From NCBI RefSeq assembly GCF_007747795.1, contig NZ_CP036275.1:4022001-4086000 (forward strand): 64,000 nucleotides of DNA, written 5' to 3'. The DNA comes from Maioricimonas rarisocia. Lineage in GTDB: Bacteria; Planctomycetota; Planctomycetia; Planctomycetales; Planctomycetaceae. Positions 17,741 through 27,575 of the stretch are shown piece by piece (position 1 is the stretch's first letter; each line of letters begins with the position of its first letter). A model generated the notes under the pieces. It worked only from the letters and a program-made list of their open reading frames with translations. It was not told the DNA's origin and did not search any database. The position numbers and the translations under genes were made by a program.

Positions 17741-19081
17741 GTGAATTATAGCGTGGACGATTCCGGAACCGAGTCACAAGCGGATGGGAAGCAGCCGGCC
17801 GAGCCGATTCGCGTCTGCTTCGTGGTGCTCAATGCCTTTCCCGCCATCAATCCGGAAGTGCCCGGCGCGATCGGAGGGATCGAGACCCGCGCCTGGATGC
17901 TGGCCCGTACGCTGGCCCGCCGCCCGGACATCGACGTGCAGTTTGTGGTCCGGCACACCGAACGCATCCGCCAGCTGGAGTTCGACGGTGTCCGCCTCGT
18001 ACCAATCCATGACCGGCTGTACCGGCTGCGGGAAGCGGTTTCGACGATGCTCGAGCGGCAGCAGCGGTTTCCGTGGCTCCGATTCCACGGATTCAGCCCT
18101 GCCCTATTGTGGCAACTGCCGATCCTGGCGGTCTGGTGGCCTTGGCGACGATTGCGGCAGCGAGCACCAGATCCACTCCGGCCCTGCCCGCCGTACACGA
18201 CCGTCGAGGCCGATCTTCTCGCCTGCTTCGGCGTGAATGTGACGACGGCAACAGTCATTGCGTCGGCACACGCGACGAATCGCCCGGCGATCCTGTTCCT
18301 CGGATCGGATGCCGACCTGGACGAGCGATACACCGCCACGTCGACCTTCGTCACGCCGTATGGCGATCCTGGGCCGATCTGTCGCTGGGCGATCGACCAT
18401 GCGGACAGGATCGTCGTGCAGACACCTTCACAGCAGCAGGTCCTGCGAGAACGATTTGGACGCGAGGGAACGCTGATCGGAAATCCGATCGACCTGGAGG
18501 AGTGGGATTCCCGGCTGGAGACCGCACTGCCGCCCGAGGGAATTGCCGGGCTCGATCGTTACGTCCTGTGGGTCGGACGAGCTGAGGGAACGCACAAGCG
18601 GCCCCAGCTGCTGGTCGAACTGGCGCGGAAATGTCCGGAACTGCCGTTCGTGATGATCCTCAATCCGCGGGACACGCTGCTGGAGCAGCAGATCCGCCGG
18701 ACGGCTCCGTCCAATGTGCGAATTCTCGACTGGGTTCCCTTCCCGCAGATGCCGGCGGTATTTCGACGCGCGGCCGTGCTGGTCAACACCTCGTCGCTGG
18801 AAGGATTCTCGAACGCGTTTCTGCAGGCGGCCGCGTCGGGTGTACCGATCGCCGCGCTGGAAGTCGCCAGGGACTTCCTCGAGGAGTCGGGGGCCGGAGC
18901 GGAAGCAGAAGGCTCGATGGAACGCCTGGCGGAAATCGTCCGGCGGCAGTGGAATGAGCCGGATGCCGCACAGCTGCGGAAGGCGCGGGCGTACGTCGAA
19001 CAACATCATGCGCTGCCTGCCCAGGCGGAACAGGTTGCCGCCGTCATTCCCGGGATTCTGTCTGGACGTCAGCGACGATAG
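17741..19081 (+). CDS. Glycosyltransferase family 4 (GT-B fold)
   Basis: A 446-residue enzyme. The N-terminal half has 'IRVCFVVLNAFPAINPEVPG' and 'AIGGIETRAWMLARTLARRP', a typical GT4 acceptor-side Rossmann start with a GGIE loop. The C-terminal donor-binding half has 'YVLWVGRAEGTHKRPQLLVE', 'NVRILDWVPFPQMPAVFRRA' and 'NTSSLEGFSNAFLQAAASGV', the last corresponding to the E-x7-E nucleotide-sugar motif region. It should transfer a hexose from a nucleotide donor onto a glycan or lipid; acceptor and sugar cannot be deduced. The start is the GTG at 17741; GTG 17753 is an alternative. The gene stands alone between a divergent hypothetical and a separately transcribed secreted protein. Confidence 0.88.
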   Translation: MNYSVDDSGTESQADGKQPAEPIRVCFVVLNAFPAINPEVPGAIGGIETRAWMLARTLARRPDIDVQFVVRHTERIRQLEFDGVRLVPIHDRLYRLREAVSTMLERQQRFPWLRFHGFSPALLWQLPILAVWWPWRRLRQRAPDPLRPCPPYTTVEADLLACFGVNVTTATVIASAHATNRPAILFLGSDADLDERYTATSTFVTPYGDPGPICRWAIDHADRIVVQTPSQQQVLRERFGREGTLIGNPIDLEEWDSRLETALPPEGIAGLDRYVLWVGRAEGTHKRPQLLVELARKCPELPFVMILNPRDTLLEQQIRRTAPSNVRILDWVPFPQMPAVFRRAAVLVNTSSLEGFSNAFLQAAASGVPIAALEVARDFLEESGAGAEAEGSMERLAEIVRRQWNEPDAAQLRKARAYVEQHHALPAQAEQVAAVIPGILSGRQRR

Positions 19082-19208
19082 CTGTCGACGTCCGGCGCGC
19101 GTACAATCGAAGAGTCTCCTTCGCGTGCGTTCTGCAGTGGCAATGACTGTTGCGACCGATCACAGTTTCAGAGCATGTCGACCAACCTGTGCTGACCTGG
19201 AGCCTTCA

Positions 19209-20975
19209 ATGAGCCGGCGAGACGCGTACAGCCTGCTTCGGCAGATCACTCTCGGGCTGATCTCCGGCTGCATGGTCGCATGCTCGTTCCAGCCGACGGC
19301 GCACGCCGCTGACAAGGCGGCGATCGATGCGGCCGTTCGCCGTGGGGTCGACTGGCTGGGCCAGGCCGTCGCCGACGAGAAGGACATGGGTTATCGGGCC
19401 CTGGCGGCGATGGCACTGCTGAAGGGGGGCGCGCGGCCAGACCACCCCGTGATCCAGAGCGTTGTCGAACCAATCCGGCTCAGTGTGAAGGCCGGGACCT
19501 ATCCGGGCCGCAATGAGCGGGTTTCCAAGGGAATGTACCTGGTCGGCATCGAAGCGATGTTGCTGGCCGACCTCGATCCGGTCGAATACCGCGACGAATT
19601 GCAGGCGATCACCGACTTCATCATCGAAGAGCAGCGCAGCAGCGGCGGGTGGAACTACCTCAACGAAGGGGACAACGGGCCAACCGACACCAGTGTGACC
19701 CAGTACGCGTGCCTGGGTCTCTGGGCGGCACACCGCTCCGGCATCGAAGTGCCGCAGTCCGTCTGGACCAAAGCCCTCAAGTGGTTCAACACGCACCCGG
19801 CGAGTGACGGCGGATTCGCCTATCGCCCGGATGATTTCCGGAGCCGGGGCGGTTCAACGCTGACAATGACCGCAGCCGCAGTCGGCACCATGCACCTGAT
19901 CCTCCTTCACGTGGACCGCAGCGGAGCACCGGCACAGCGGCGTAACCCGAACCGCAAATCGCTCAACGAGCTGAAGTTCGGTGTGCTCGAATCGATTCCG
20001 GAAGAGGAACCGGTCGTGCCGGCCGCCCCTGTTCAGGACGCCGGCCCGGACGGACGTGCGACTGCGCTGGCGGCCCAGAAAGTGCTCGGACGTGCCCAGG
20101 CGTGGCTCGCACAGAAGTTTGTCCCCGAGCAGACCGAAAACGGTTTTCGCTCGTACTACATCTACACCATCGAACGCGTCGGTGCTTTCGCCAACACGCC
20201 GACGATCGGCCCCCACGACTGGTATGACGAGTGCGCCGCGATCGTGCTCGAACGGCAGCGGCCGGATGGAAGCTTTGACTTCAAGGGATCCGAGCGTTCG
20301 ACTGCCGAGGCATCGTTTGCCATCCTCTTTCTGACGCAATCGACTGCCAAATCGCTGGGTCGCAGGATTGAACGGACGCGACTGGGGGGCGGTCTGCTCG
20401 CCGGGGGCCGCGGCCTGCCCGAAGACCTTCGCGAGGTCGATATCGAGAATGGCAACGTCAAGGTGCGGGAGATCCGGGGGCCACTGGATGAATTGCTGAC
20501 GGAACTCTCGAGCGGCAAGGGCCTCGAAATGGCGGCCGCCCAGGAAGAAGTCATCGAGAAGATTCAGTTCGGCAGCCGGGACGAGCTGGTCGGCCAGAAG
20601 GAGAAGCTCCTCAAACTTGTCGAGCACAAGAATCCGGACATCCGCCGGACTGCACTGTGGGCGCTCGGGCGGACAGATGACCTTTCGCTGGCCCGCCTGC
20701 TGATCAGCGCCCTGGACGATCCGGACCTGAGTGTGGCGATCGAAGCCCGTAACGGGCTCTGCTGGCTCAGTCGTCGCCCCACCGGTTTTGGTCTTCCTGA
20801 GAATCCTCTCGACGGCCTGGCACCGGACACTCCCGAAGCCGAGAAACGGGCCGAGATCGAAGAGTGGCGCGAGAAAGCGGTCAGCCGATGGGGCAAATGG
20901 TACCTCGAGGTTCGCCCCTTCGCCGATCGGGGTGACGCGTTCGAAGCGGAACTGCGAGCCCGCATCGGCGAGTGA
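19209..20975 (+). CDS. Secreted prenyltransferase/squalene-cyclase-like toroid protein with HEAT-like end
   Basis: A 588-residue protein with an N-terminal hydrophobic segment containing 'LISGCMVACSFQPTAHA'. Residues about 40-420 contain repeats of the alpha/alpha toroid family: 'RRGVDWLGQAVADEKDMGYR', 'SSGGWNYLNEGDNGPTDTSV', 'SDGGFAYRPDDFRSRGGSTL' and 'RPDGSFDFKGSERSTAEASF'. The Asp-rich motif of true terpene cyclases is not evident. Residues about 470-540 look like a HEAT repeat ('NPDIRRTALWALGRTDDLSL'). Planctomycetes carry many such exported proteins with no assigned reaction. ATG 19209 is supported by GGAG 6 nt upstream; the frame extends back into the glycosyltransferase gene as a shadow. 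Confidence 0.87.
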   Translation: MSRRDAYSLLRQITLGLISGCMVACSFQPTAHAADKAAIDAAVRRGVDWLGQAVADEKDMGYRALAAMALLKGGARPDHPVIQSVVEPIRLSVKAGTYPGRNERVSKGMYLVGIEAMLLADLDPVEYRDELQAITDFIIEEQRSSGGWNYLNEGDNGPTDTSVTQYACLGLWAAHRSGIEVPQSVWTKALKWFNTHPASDGGFAYRPDDFRSRGGSTLTMTAAAVGTMHLILLHVDRSGAPAQRRNPNRKSLNELKFGVLESIPEEEPVVPAAPVQDAGPDGRATALAAQKVLGRAQAWLAQKFVPEQTENGFRSYYIYTIERVGAFANTPTIGPHDWYDECAAIVLERQRPDGSFDFKGSERSTAEASFAILFLTQSTAKSLGRRIERTRLGGGLLAGGRGLPEDLREVDIENGNVKVREIRGPLDELLTELSSGKGLEMAAAQEEVIEKIQFGSRDELVGQKEKLLKLVEHKNPDIRRTALWALGRTDDLSLARLLISALDDPDLSVAIEARNGLCWLSRRPTGFGLPENPLDGLAPDTPEAEKRAEIEEWREKAVSRWGKWYLEVRPFADRGDAFEAELRARIGE

Positions 20976-21023
20976 GAGATCGCGCGGGGCCGCTCTGCCG
21001 CCTACGCGTAACGCCCGCTGACG

Positions 21024-21443
21024 CTACGGCCCGACCTGCGCCTGTGAGCGGAAGTTGTTTGCCGCATTGCGGAGATTGTCGTGATCGTCGTGGCTCGGAT
21101 CACGCGGCCGCAGCCGGTACGTGAAATCGTGACGGTTGGTGAGCCGCACGGGCAGGAAGTTGTCCGAGACGAAATCGAACGGCGGAACCTGATACCACGG
21201 GGTCGGAATCGGCTGGCGGATGACTTCCGTTTCGTATCCCGGCGCCGAGAGCGTAATCTCCCGCTCGCCGTAGTACGTGAAGTCCATCGAGACCGGCGTA
21301 AGCCCCAGCCGTTCCCCATCCACCTCGACCAGTGCGCCGGGCGGATCGGTCCGGATCGTCAGTCGACGACTGACGCACCCGCTCGACGTCACGAGCAGGA
21401 CGGTCAGCGCGAGCAGGGTGAGGAAACGAAGTCGGTCAGCCAT
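21024..21443 (-). CDS. PEGA-domain protein, probable lipoprotein
   Basis: A 139-residue protein. The signal peptide 'LRFLTLLALTVLLVTSSGC' ends in a lipobox-like SSGC, so lipid anchoring is plausible. Residues about 27-70 match the PEGA domain ('LTIRTDPPGALVEVDGERLG', 'TPVSMDFTYYGEREITLSAP'). The tail ('RLRPRDPSHDDHDNLRNAAN') is polar and probably unstructured. PEGA domains are found in surface-associated proteins; no specific role can be assigned. It converges with the toroid-protein gene (48 bp between stops). ATG 21443 has no good ribosome site, but upstream in-frame codons precede the signal peptide without homology. Confidence 0.85.
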   Translation of the reverse strand: MADRLRFLTLLALTVLLVTSSGCVSRRLTIRTDPPGALVEVDGERLGLTPVSMDFTYYGEREITLSAPGYETEVIRQPIPTPWYQVPPFDFVSDNFLPVRLTNRHDFTYRLRPRDPSHDDHDNLRNAANNFRSQAQVGP

Positions 21444-21674
21444 GTCAGCCGGAGGGGTCGACGAAGGGAGGCGCAGTCCGTGCAGCGCGTCGCTGCGGAC
21501 GACTGCACACGATTGCGGGCGAACATTATCCCGGCGTGCCGATCGGGGCAAGAGGAGTTTTGCCGCCAGACGCGGGGAGCTCAGGTTCGACCAGCCCTCG
21601 CACGTCGTCCCGCCTTCTGTCAGTGATGCTTTGCCGTACGCTCCGGCATTCCGATGGCAGCGACCAGATTGTGA

Positions 21675-21702
21675 TTGACACGCCGGTACATCGCAATACG
21701 CT
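21675..21702 (+). promoter_or_regulatory. Candidate promoter of the PadR operon
   Basis: A perfect TTGACA at 21675-21680 and TACGCT at 21697-21702 with a 16-nt spacer; TATACC begins at 21702 as an alternative. It lies 35 nt before the GTG start. GGTA...TACC half-sites surround it, so autoregulation by the PadR protein is possible but unproven. Confidence 0.4.
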
Positions 21703-21736
21703 ATACCTGTTAACGAGGTTCCAAAGGACGGCCGGC

Positions 21737-22069
21737 GTGAAATCCTGGGTCACTCAGCTGCGAAAAGGTGTCGTCGAGCTGGTCGTTCTGGCCGCGCTCG
21801 AACAGGGAGAAGCGTACGGCTACGAACTGCTGCAGCGGATCAACGGCATCGATGGCCTCGGGATGACGGAGTCGACGGTCTATCCGCTCCTTGCCCGGCT
21901 GACGCGCGAGAAAGCACTGACAGTCCGGGCCGTCCCCTCGTCCAGTGGGCCGCCCCGTCGCTACTACAGGCTGACCTCGACAGGCAAACACCGTCTGCGT
22001 GAGATGACGGCACACTGGAAGGATGTCGAGGTTGGCGTCAATCAACTTCTCGATGGAGCCGGCAGATGA
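21737..22069 (+). CDS. PadR-family transcriptional regulator
   Basis: A 110-residue protein with the PadR winged-helix: 'WVTQLRKGVVELVVLAALEQ', 'EAYGYELLQRINGIDGLGMT', 'ESTVYPLLARLTREKALTVR', 'SSGPPRRYYRLTSTGKHRLR'. PadR proteins are usually repressors that bind palindromic operators and often respond to small ligands. The C-terminal helix is short, as in the PadR-s2 subgroup. GTG 21737 is chosen because AAGGA lies about 9 nt upstream. Its stop overlaps the start of the next gene by 4 nt (ATGA), so the two are translated together and the downstream membrane protein is its probable functional partner. Confidence 0.93.
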   Translation: MKSWVTQLRKGVVELVVLAALEQGEAYGYELLQRINGIDGLGMTESTVYPLLARLTREKALTVRAVPSSSGPPRRYYRLTSTGKHRLREMTAHWKDVEVGVNQLLDGAGR

Positions 22070-22938
22070 TCGAATCCAGGCCACTTCCTGATCTCGTCCG
22101 GGCCGCGATTGATTGTCATCTGTCCCTGATCGATCACGTGCTGCGCGACGCCGGGGCCGAAGAGGGGGAACGACGCACCATCTGCGACGAAGTCGAATCA
22201 ATGATTCAGGAGCGTCTCGCCCGAGTCGATTCCGGTCCACTGACGCTGGCGGGTCTCGAGGCGGTGCTGGCGGAAATGGATCCGCCGGAAGCGTTCGCCG
22301 ACGACGCGACTGGTGATCGGCCGGGGTCAATCGACGCGCGAGCGATGCCCCCCGCAGAACCGTCACTGCATCGATTCGTTATTCCGTCCATATCGATTTC
22401 GATCGGTTCGCTCGCACTCGCCTTTCTGATGATCGTCATTCTGAAAGGGAACAGCGGAATCCTGGCCGCCGGTGTGGTGGTCGCGAGCGGCTGGTTGCTG
22501 GCGACGCTGCTCGCGTGCGATTCCATGCGGTCAATCCGCGAGTCGCCGCGCCGCTTTCGCGGCTTTGGTCTGGCGTATGTTGCTGTGGCTCTCCCCCTGC
22601 TTCTCGCCGCTGTGATTGCCACGGGCGCGGGAGTGGAAGCCGTTGCTGATACTGTCCGGAACTCCCGAAGTGACAAAGTACGGCAGATGGATCTCAACAA
22701 GACCGCACGCGCCCTCTCGGATCAGTCGGTTTCAGCGCCAGGAACGACTGAGCTGACCTGGGCCGAAGCGAACGAACCGTTGTTTGTGTCGATCCTGTGG
22801 CTGATCATCTTTCCCACCGTCTGCCTTTTCCTGGCATTCAGCACGTACGGGTTGTACCTGTGGCTGCGTCCGCACGAGAATATTTCGTCTCTGTCGCAGG
22901 AAGTCGAGGGGGAACTGCAGCGAGTCCGTCGCATCTGA
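22066..22938 (+). CDS. Membrane protein coupled to PadR (HAAS-like N-terminus)
   Basis: A 290-residue protein. The N-terminal 90 residues are soluble and helical ('LIDHVLRDAGAEEGERRTIC', 'LTLAGLEAVLAEMDPPEAFA'), resembling the HAAS/DUF1700-type domain often found next to PadR regulators. Four or so membrane segments follow ('ISISIGSLALAFLMIVILKG', 'GVVVASGWLLATLLACDS', 'AYVAVALPLLLAAVIATGAG', 'LWLIIFPTVCLFLAFSTYGL'). By analogy it may sense the membrane or relieve the repressor, but this is inferred from the gene pair. ATG 22066 overlaps the padR-type stop codon. Confidence 0.8.
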   Translation: MIESRPLPDLVRAAIDCHLSLIDHVLRDAGAEEGERRTICDEVESMIQERLARVDSGPLTLAGLEAVLAEMDPPEAFADDATGDRPGSIDARAMPPAEPSLHRFVIPSISISIGSLALAFLMIVILKGNSGILAAGVVVASGWLLATLLACDSMRSIRESPRRFRGFGLAYVAVALPLLLAAVIATGAGVEAVADTVRNSRSDKVRQMDLNKTARALSDQSVSAPGTTELTWAEANEPLFVSILWLIIFPTVCLFLAFSTYGLYLWLRPHENISSLSQEVEGELQRVRRI

Positions 22939-23126
22939 GATTGGGTTTCCGGCCTGCTCGCATCAACAATCGCTGACGTTTGACCCCGGCCAGCGAGCGG
23001 GACACAATGCGGATGCTCACAATCTTCCCCACCAGAAGCCTCGCGGATCCCGCCCCGGCGTCGCCTCACGGCTCTCCTGCCCTGACGTGCCTGTAGCTGG
23101 AAGCCGCACGCTGGAGACCTGCATTG

Positions 23127-24521
23127 ATGTCCATCGCGGATTGGTTTGCAGTCAGGCCCCCCCGGAACCCGGGCCGCTTCTTTCTGTCGATTGTCCTCTT
23201 GAGTCTGGTGACGTGCACCATGTCCCGAGCCGATGCCGCAGATCGCCCGAACGTGCTCGTGATCCTCGTCGACGATCTTGGCTACGGCGACTTGAGCTGT
23301 TACGGGGCGAAGGATCTGAAGTCGCCGCACGTCGACCGGCTGGCGTCTGAGGGGATGACGTTTTCCGACTTCTACGCGAACTGCCCGGTCTGCTCACCGA
23401 CACGGGCCGCTCTGCTGACCGGCCAGTACCAGGATATGGTGGGCGTGCAGGGAGTCATTCGCACGCATCCCGAAAACAGCTGGGGCTACCTCGCCGAGGA
23501 CGCGATCCTGCTGCCGCAGGTCCTGGGTGATGCCGGCTACCACACGGCCATCGTCGGCAAGTGGCACCTGGGTCTGGAGGCACCGAACCGGCCGAACGAT
23601 CGGGGGTTCGACCTCTTCCACGGCTTTCTCGGCGACATGATGGACGACTACTACCATCACCGCCGGCACGACATCAATTACATGCGTCGCAACACCGAGG
23701 AGATCGATCCGGAAGGTCATGCGACGGATCTGTTCACCGACTGGGCGTGCGCGTACATCAATGAGAGATCCGGGCAGGACGAGCCGTTCTTCCTGTACCT
23801 GGCGTACAACGCGCCCCACACGCCGATTCAGCCCCCCGAAGACTGGCTGGAGCGAGTGAAGGAACGCGAACCGGGCATCAGCGAGAAACGGGCGAAGCTG
23901 GTCGCGCTCATCGAACACATGGACGACGGCATCGGCCGGGTGCTGCATTGTCTGGAGAACTCCGGGCAGGCAGACAACACGCTCGTGGTCTTCAGCTCGG
24001 ATAACGGCGGGCAACTCAACGTGGGGGCCAACAACGGGCCGCTGCGGGACGGCAAGCAGAGCGTCTACGAAGGTGGGCTGAAAGTCCCGACGATCGTGCG
24101 CTGGCCGGGGAAGATCGAAGCCGGCTCGAAGACGGACCTCCGCGCCCTGTCGATGGACATCTTCCCGACAGTCCTGTCAGCCACCTGCGTCGAGGTGAAT
24201 CACGAAATCGACGGTCGCAGCTTTCTGCCGACACTGCGAGGTGAGTCACAGGAACCGCTGCGGGAAGACTGGTTTTTCCGTCGTCGTGAGGGCGGACTGC
24301 GGTACGGCGGCAAAACGATCGAGGCGGTCATCCGGGGTGAATGGAAGCTGCTGCAGAACAGCCCGTTCGAACCGCTCGAACTGTACAACCTCAAAGACGA
24401 TCCGCTCGAACAACATGATCTCTCGCAGACGAACCGGGCTGTGTTCAACAGTCTCGCGGCATCCCTGCGGCGGCAGATCCAGCGGTATGGAACCGTTCCC
24501 TGGCAGAAGCCGGAAAAGTGA
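23127..24521 (+). CDS. Secreted type I sulfatase
   Basis: A 464-residue sulfatase. After a signal peptide ('FFLSIVLLSLVTCTMSRADA') come 'RPNVLVILVDDLGYGDLSCY' with metal-binding Asp pair, and NCPVCSPTRAALLTG, in which Cys89 of C-S-P-T-R is the residue converted to formylglycine. GKWHLG and 'SSDNGGQLNVGANNGPLRDG' supply the Lys/His and Asp/Asn active-site positions. It removes sulfate esters from glycans, as expected in planctomycetes living on algal polysaccharides; the substrate is not deducible. ATG 23127 has GGAG 10 nt upstream; a TTG codon precedes it. It lies directly upstream of the DUF1549/DUF1553 and DUF1501 genes on the same strand. Confidence 0.93.
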   Translation: MSIADWFAVRPPRNPGRFFLSIVLLSLVTCTMSRADAADRPNVLVILVDDLGYGDLSCYGAKDLKSPHVDRLASEGMTFSDFYANCPVCSPTRAALLTGQYQDMVGVQGVIRTHPENSWGYLAEDAILLPQVLGDAGYHTAIVGKWHLGLEAPNRPNDRGFDLFHGFLGDMMDDYYHHRRHDINYMRRNTEEIDPEGHATDLFTDWACAYINERSGQDEPFFLYLAYNAPHTPIQPPEDWLERVKEREPGISEKRAKLVALIEHMDDGIGRVLHCLENSGQADNTLVVFSSDNGGQLNVGANNGPLRDGKQSVYEGGLKVPTIVRWPGKIEAGSKTDLRALSMDIFPTVLSATCVEVNHEIDGRSFLPTLRGESQEPLREDWFFRRREGGLRYGGKTIEAVIRGEWKLLQNSPFEPLELYNLKDDPLEQHDLSQTNRAVFNSLAASLRRQIQRYGTVPWQKPEK

Positions 24522-24584
24522 TCGACGGATGCGATGACCGACGGGACGAGGCCGAGATCGTGAGACCGGAGAGCGGGAGCAGGC

Positions 24585-27539
24585 ATGACGATGCGATACG
24601 GTAATGGGGCGTGGTTGTTCACGCGGCACATCGCGACTGCGGTGCTGGCGGTCACCTTCGCCTGCTCAAGCTCGAGCTCTGCTGACGACGACACCGCGGT
24701 GGTCGATTTCAATGCGGACATCGCCCCAATCCTGCAGGCGCACTGCCTGCGATGCCACACGGAGGGAAACGCCAAGGGGGACCTGTCGCTGGCGACGTTC
24801 GAAGGGCTGCGGGAAGCAGAGTACGTCGTCCCGGGGCAGCCGGACGAAAGCTACCTGATCGAACTGGTGACCATCGCCGAAGGAGAGCAGCGGCCCGCGA
24901 TGCCGAAGGAGGGCAAGCCGCTCACCGATGAACAGGTCGCGCGACTGCGGAAGTGGATCGCAGACGGTGCCGAATGGCCGGAGGGGCTCGTTCTGCGCGA
25001 GAAATCGAAGGCTGACGAAACCTGGTGGTCGCTGCAGCCGCTCGCCGATGCCGTGCCACCGGTGATCGATGACGCACAGCTCGACCGGCTTCGCGAGCAG
25101 TCGCCGGAGGAGATCGATTGGGACGCCTGGACGTCTGGCGCAATCGACCGCTTCATCCTGGCGGGGCTGGCGGAAAAGGGCCTCGCACCCAATCCACCCG
25201 CGAGCCGATCGGCACTGATCCGGCGGCTGTCATACGATCTGACCGGTCTGCCTCCTTCGCCCGAAGACGTCGAAGCCTTTCTGAACGACGATCGCCCGGG
25301 TGCCTACGAACGGCTGGTGGACCGGCTGCTCGAGTCGCCGCACTACGGTGAGCAGTGGGGTCGGCACTGGCTGGACGTGGTCCGCTTCGGCGAGAGCAAC
25401 GGCTTCGAGCGGAACGTGCTGATCAACAACCTCTGGCCGTTTCGCGATTACGTCATCCGCTCATTCAACGAGGACAAACCATTCCGTCAGCTTGTACTCG
25501 AACACCTCGCGGGAGACGTGATCGGTGGCGGCGATCCTCAGGTAGCGGTCGGGACGGCGTTTCTCGTTTGCGGACCGTACGACAACGTGGGCAACCAGGA
25601 TGCAGCTCAGGCGGCTGTCATCCGGGCCAACACGATCGACGAAATGATCCGGGCGACCGGCGAAGCCTTCCTCGGGCTGACGATCGGGTGTGCCCGCTGC
25701 CACGATCACAAGTTCGATCCAATCCTGCAGGAAGATTACCACAGCCTGTACGCAACGTTTGCAGGAGTGCATCACGGAGATCGCGTCGTCGCCACGCCGG
25801 AGCAGCAGCAGGAGCGGACGGCGAAGCTTCAGCCCCTGCAGCAGCGACAGCAGGAACTGACGGTCCGTCGAGACATGATCCAGGCGGAGATCAACAAGCG
25901 GGCGGACGCGGCCGCTGCGGACGAAGAGGCGAAGTGGGTTCGGCCACCGGTGAGCCGATATGGCACCGAGGAGACGTTCGAGCCGGTCGAAGCACGTCAC
26001 GTGCGGCTCGTGGTTCTGAGCCGGGATGACGCTCCGACGGCCCGCAGCGGATTCAAGATCGACGAGTTTGAGATCTGGACGGCTGGCAACAAGCCACGCA
26101 ACGTAGCACTGGCGTCCAACGGCAGCACAGCAGAAGGAGCCAGCAGGGTCGCGCGGGATTTCGCAGGGGCGTACAGCGCGAGTCTGACGATTGACGGCCG
26201 GTTCGGGGCACAGTGGATTGCTGCTGGCCCCGAATTGACGATCACGCTGGCCCGGCCGGAACGGATTGCGCGAGTGCTGTTCTCGAGTGACCGCAAGCAG
26301 TCGCTCGACAAGCGGCATGGACTGACCCGTTTCGTGGGAGACTATCGGATCGAGGTTTCGCTCGACGGGAAGCAATGGACCACGGTCGCTTCATCCGCAG
26401 ACCGTCAGCCTCCCTCGCCGGCTCATCGCCGGCAGCGGCTGGTCGATCGGGTCACGACCGACGAGGAGCGAAAGTCTCTGGCAGAGGTGAACCGTGAACT
26501 GGCCGACGTGAACCGGCAGATCGCCGCGATTCCGGCTCCTCCCACGTGGTGGGTCGGGCAATTTCGAGCTGCTGAAGGCCCATTCCACGTATTCATCGGC
26601 GGAGATCCGCAGCGCAAAGGACCGACCGTTACGCCGGCCAGTCTTTCGGTCCTGAAAGACGAGTCCACGGGCTACGAGCTACCTGAGGGAACACCTGAAG
26701 CGGAACGCCGCCGCAAGCTGGCGGAATGGATCGTCTCTCCGAACAACCCGCTCACGCCGCGTGTGCTGGTCAATCGCATCTGGCACTATCACTTCGGCAA
26801 GGGGATCGTCGATACGCCGAGTGACTTTGGCTACATGGGAGGTCGGCCGACGCATCCGGAACTGCTCGACTGGCTGGCCCGGCAGCTGATTGCCGACGGC
26901 TGGCGTCTCAAGCCGCTGCACAAGCGGATCGTCATGTCGCAGGCATACCGGCAGGCGTCCACCTGGCGGAGTGAGGCGGCGGCCATCGACGGAGACAGCC
27001 GCATGCTGTGGCGCTATCCGCCCAGGCGGCTGACCGGCGAGGAGATCCGTGACTCGATGCTGATGCTGGCCGGAAAACTCGACAGGACAATGGGGGGGCC
27101 GGGCTTCCAGCTGTACGAGTACCAGCAGGACAACGTGGCGACGTACGTCCCGCTGGACGATCCGGGACCGGAGACGTACCGAAGAGCCGTCTACCACCAG
27201 AATGCCCGCGCCCAGCGGGTCGACGTGCTGAGCGACTTCGACTGCCCCGACCCGGCCTTTGCCGCGGCGCGGCGGGCGGCCACCACGACGCCGCTGCAGG
27301 CACTCACGATGCTCAACCACCAGTTTCCGGTGAGCATTGCCGAGGGGATCGCCGAGCGACTGCAGCGCGAAGCGAAAGACGATACGTCCGCGCAGATCCG
27401 ACGGGGCTTTCGGATCGCGTTTGCCCGGGAGCCGGATGCGGACGAAATGGCTGCCGCTGCCGACGTGGTTCAGGAGCACGGCCTACGGGCTTTCTGCCGG
27501 GCTTTGTTGAACGCCAACGAACTGATCTATCTGCAGTGA
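24585..27539 (+). CDS. PSCyt1-DUF1549-DUF1553 planctomycete cytochrome protein
   Basis: A 984-residue exported protein. Order: signal peptide; PSCyt1 c-type cytochrome domain with heme motif CLRCH near residue 55 and 'RPAMPKEGKPLTDEQVARLR'; DUF1549 ('YERLVDRLLESPHYGEQWGR', 'HWLDVVRFGESNGFERNVL') with a second CxxCH in CARCHDHKFDPI; an inserted region at about 465-610 like a discoidin (F5/8C) sandwich ('FKIDEFEIWTAGNKPRNVAL', 'YRIEVSLDGKQWTTVASS'); and DUF1553 ('RRKLAEWIVSPNNPLTPRVL', 'TPSDFGYMGGRPTHPELLDW'). These proteins pair with DUF1501 proteins; the reaction is not established. ATG 24585 has GGGAG 6 nt upstream. Confidence 0.93.
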   Translation: MTMRYGNGAWLFTRHIATAVLAVTFACSSSSSADDDTAVVDFNADIAPILQAHCLRCHTEGNAKGDLSLATFEGLREAEYVVPGQPDESYLIELVTIAEGEQRPAMPKEGKPLTDEQVARLRKWIADGAEWPEGLVLREKSKADETWWSLQPLADAVPPVIDDAQLDRLREQSPEEIDWDAWTSGAIDRFILAGLAEKGLAPNPPASRSALIRRLSYDLTGLPPSPEDVEAFLNDDRPGAYERLVDRLLESPHYGEQWGRHWLDVVRFGESNGFERNVLINNLWPFRDYVIRSFNEDKPFRQLVLEHLAGDVIGGGDPQVAVGTAFLVCGPYDNVGNQDAAQAAVIRANTIDEMIRATGEAFLGLTIGCARCHDHKFDPILQEDYHSLYATFAGVHHGDRVVATPEQQQERTAKLQPLQQRQQELTVRRDMIQAEINKRADAAAADEEAKWVRPPVSRYGTEETFEPVEARHVRLVVLSRDDAPTARSGFKIDEFEIWTAGNKPRNVALASNGSTAEGASRVARDFAGAYSASLTIDGRFGAQWIAAGPELTITLARPERIARVLFSSDRKQSLDKRHGLTRFVGDYRIEVSLDGKQWTTVASSADRQPPSPAHRRQRLVDRVTTDEERKSLAEVNRELADVNRQIAAIPAPPTWWVGQFRAAEGPFHVFIGGDPQRKGPTVTPASLSVLKDESTGYELPEGTPEAERRRKLAEWIVSPNNPLTPRVLVNRIWHYHFGKGIVDTPSDFGYMGGRPTHPELLDWLARQLIADGWRLKPLHKRIVMSQAYRQASTWRSEAAAIDGDSRMLWRYPPRRLTGEEIRDSMLMLAGKLDRTMGGPGFQLYEYQQDNVATYVPLDDPGPETYRRAVYHQNARAQRVDVLSDFDCPDPAFAAARRAATTTPLQALTMLNHQFPVSIAEGIAERLQREAKDDTSAQIRRGFRIAFAREPDADEMAAAADVVQEHGLRAFCRALLNANELIYLQ

Positions 27540-27575
27540 TGGCGACCAGGCACGAAACTCCAGGAGCGTAAGGTC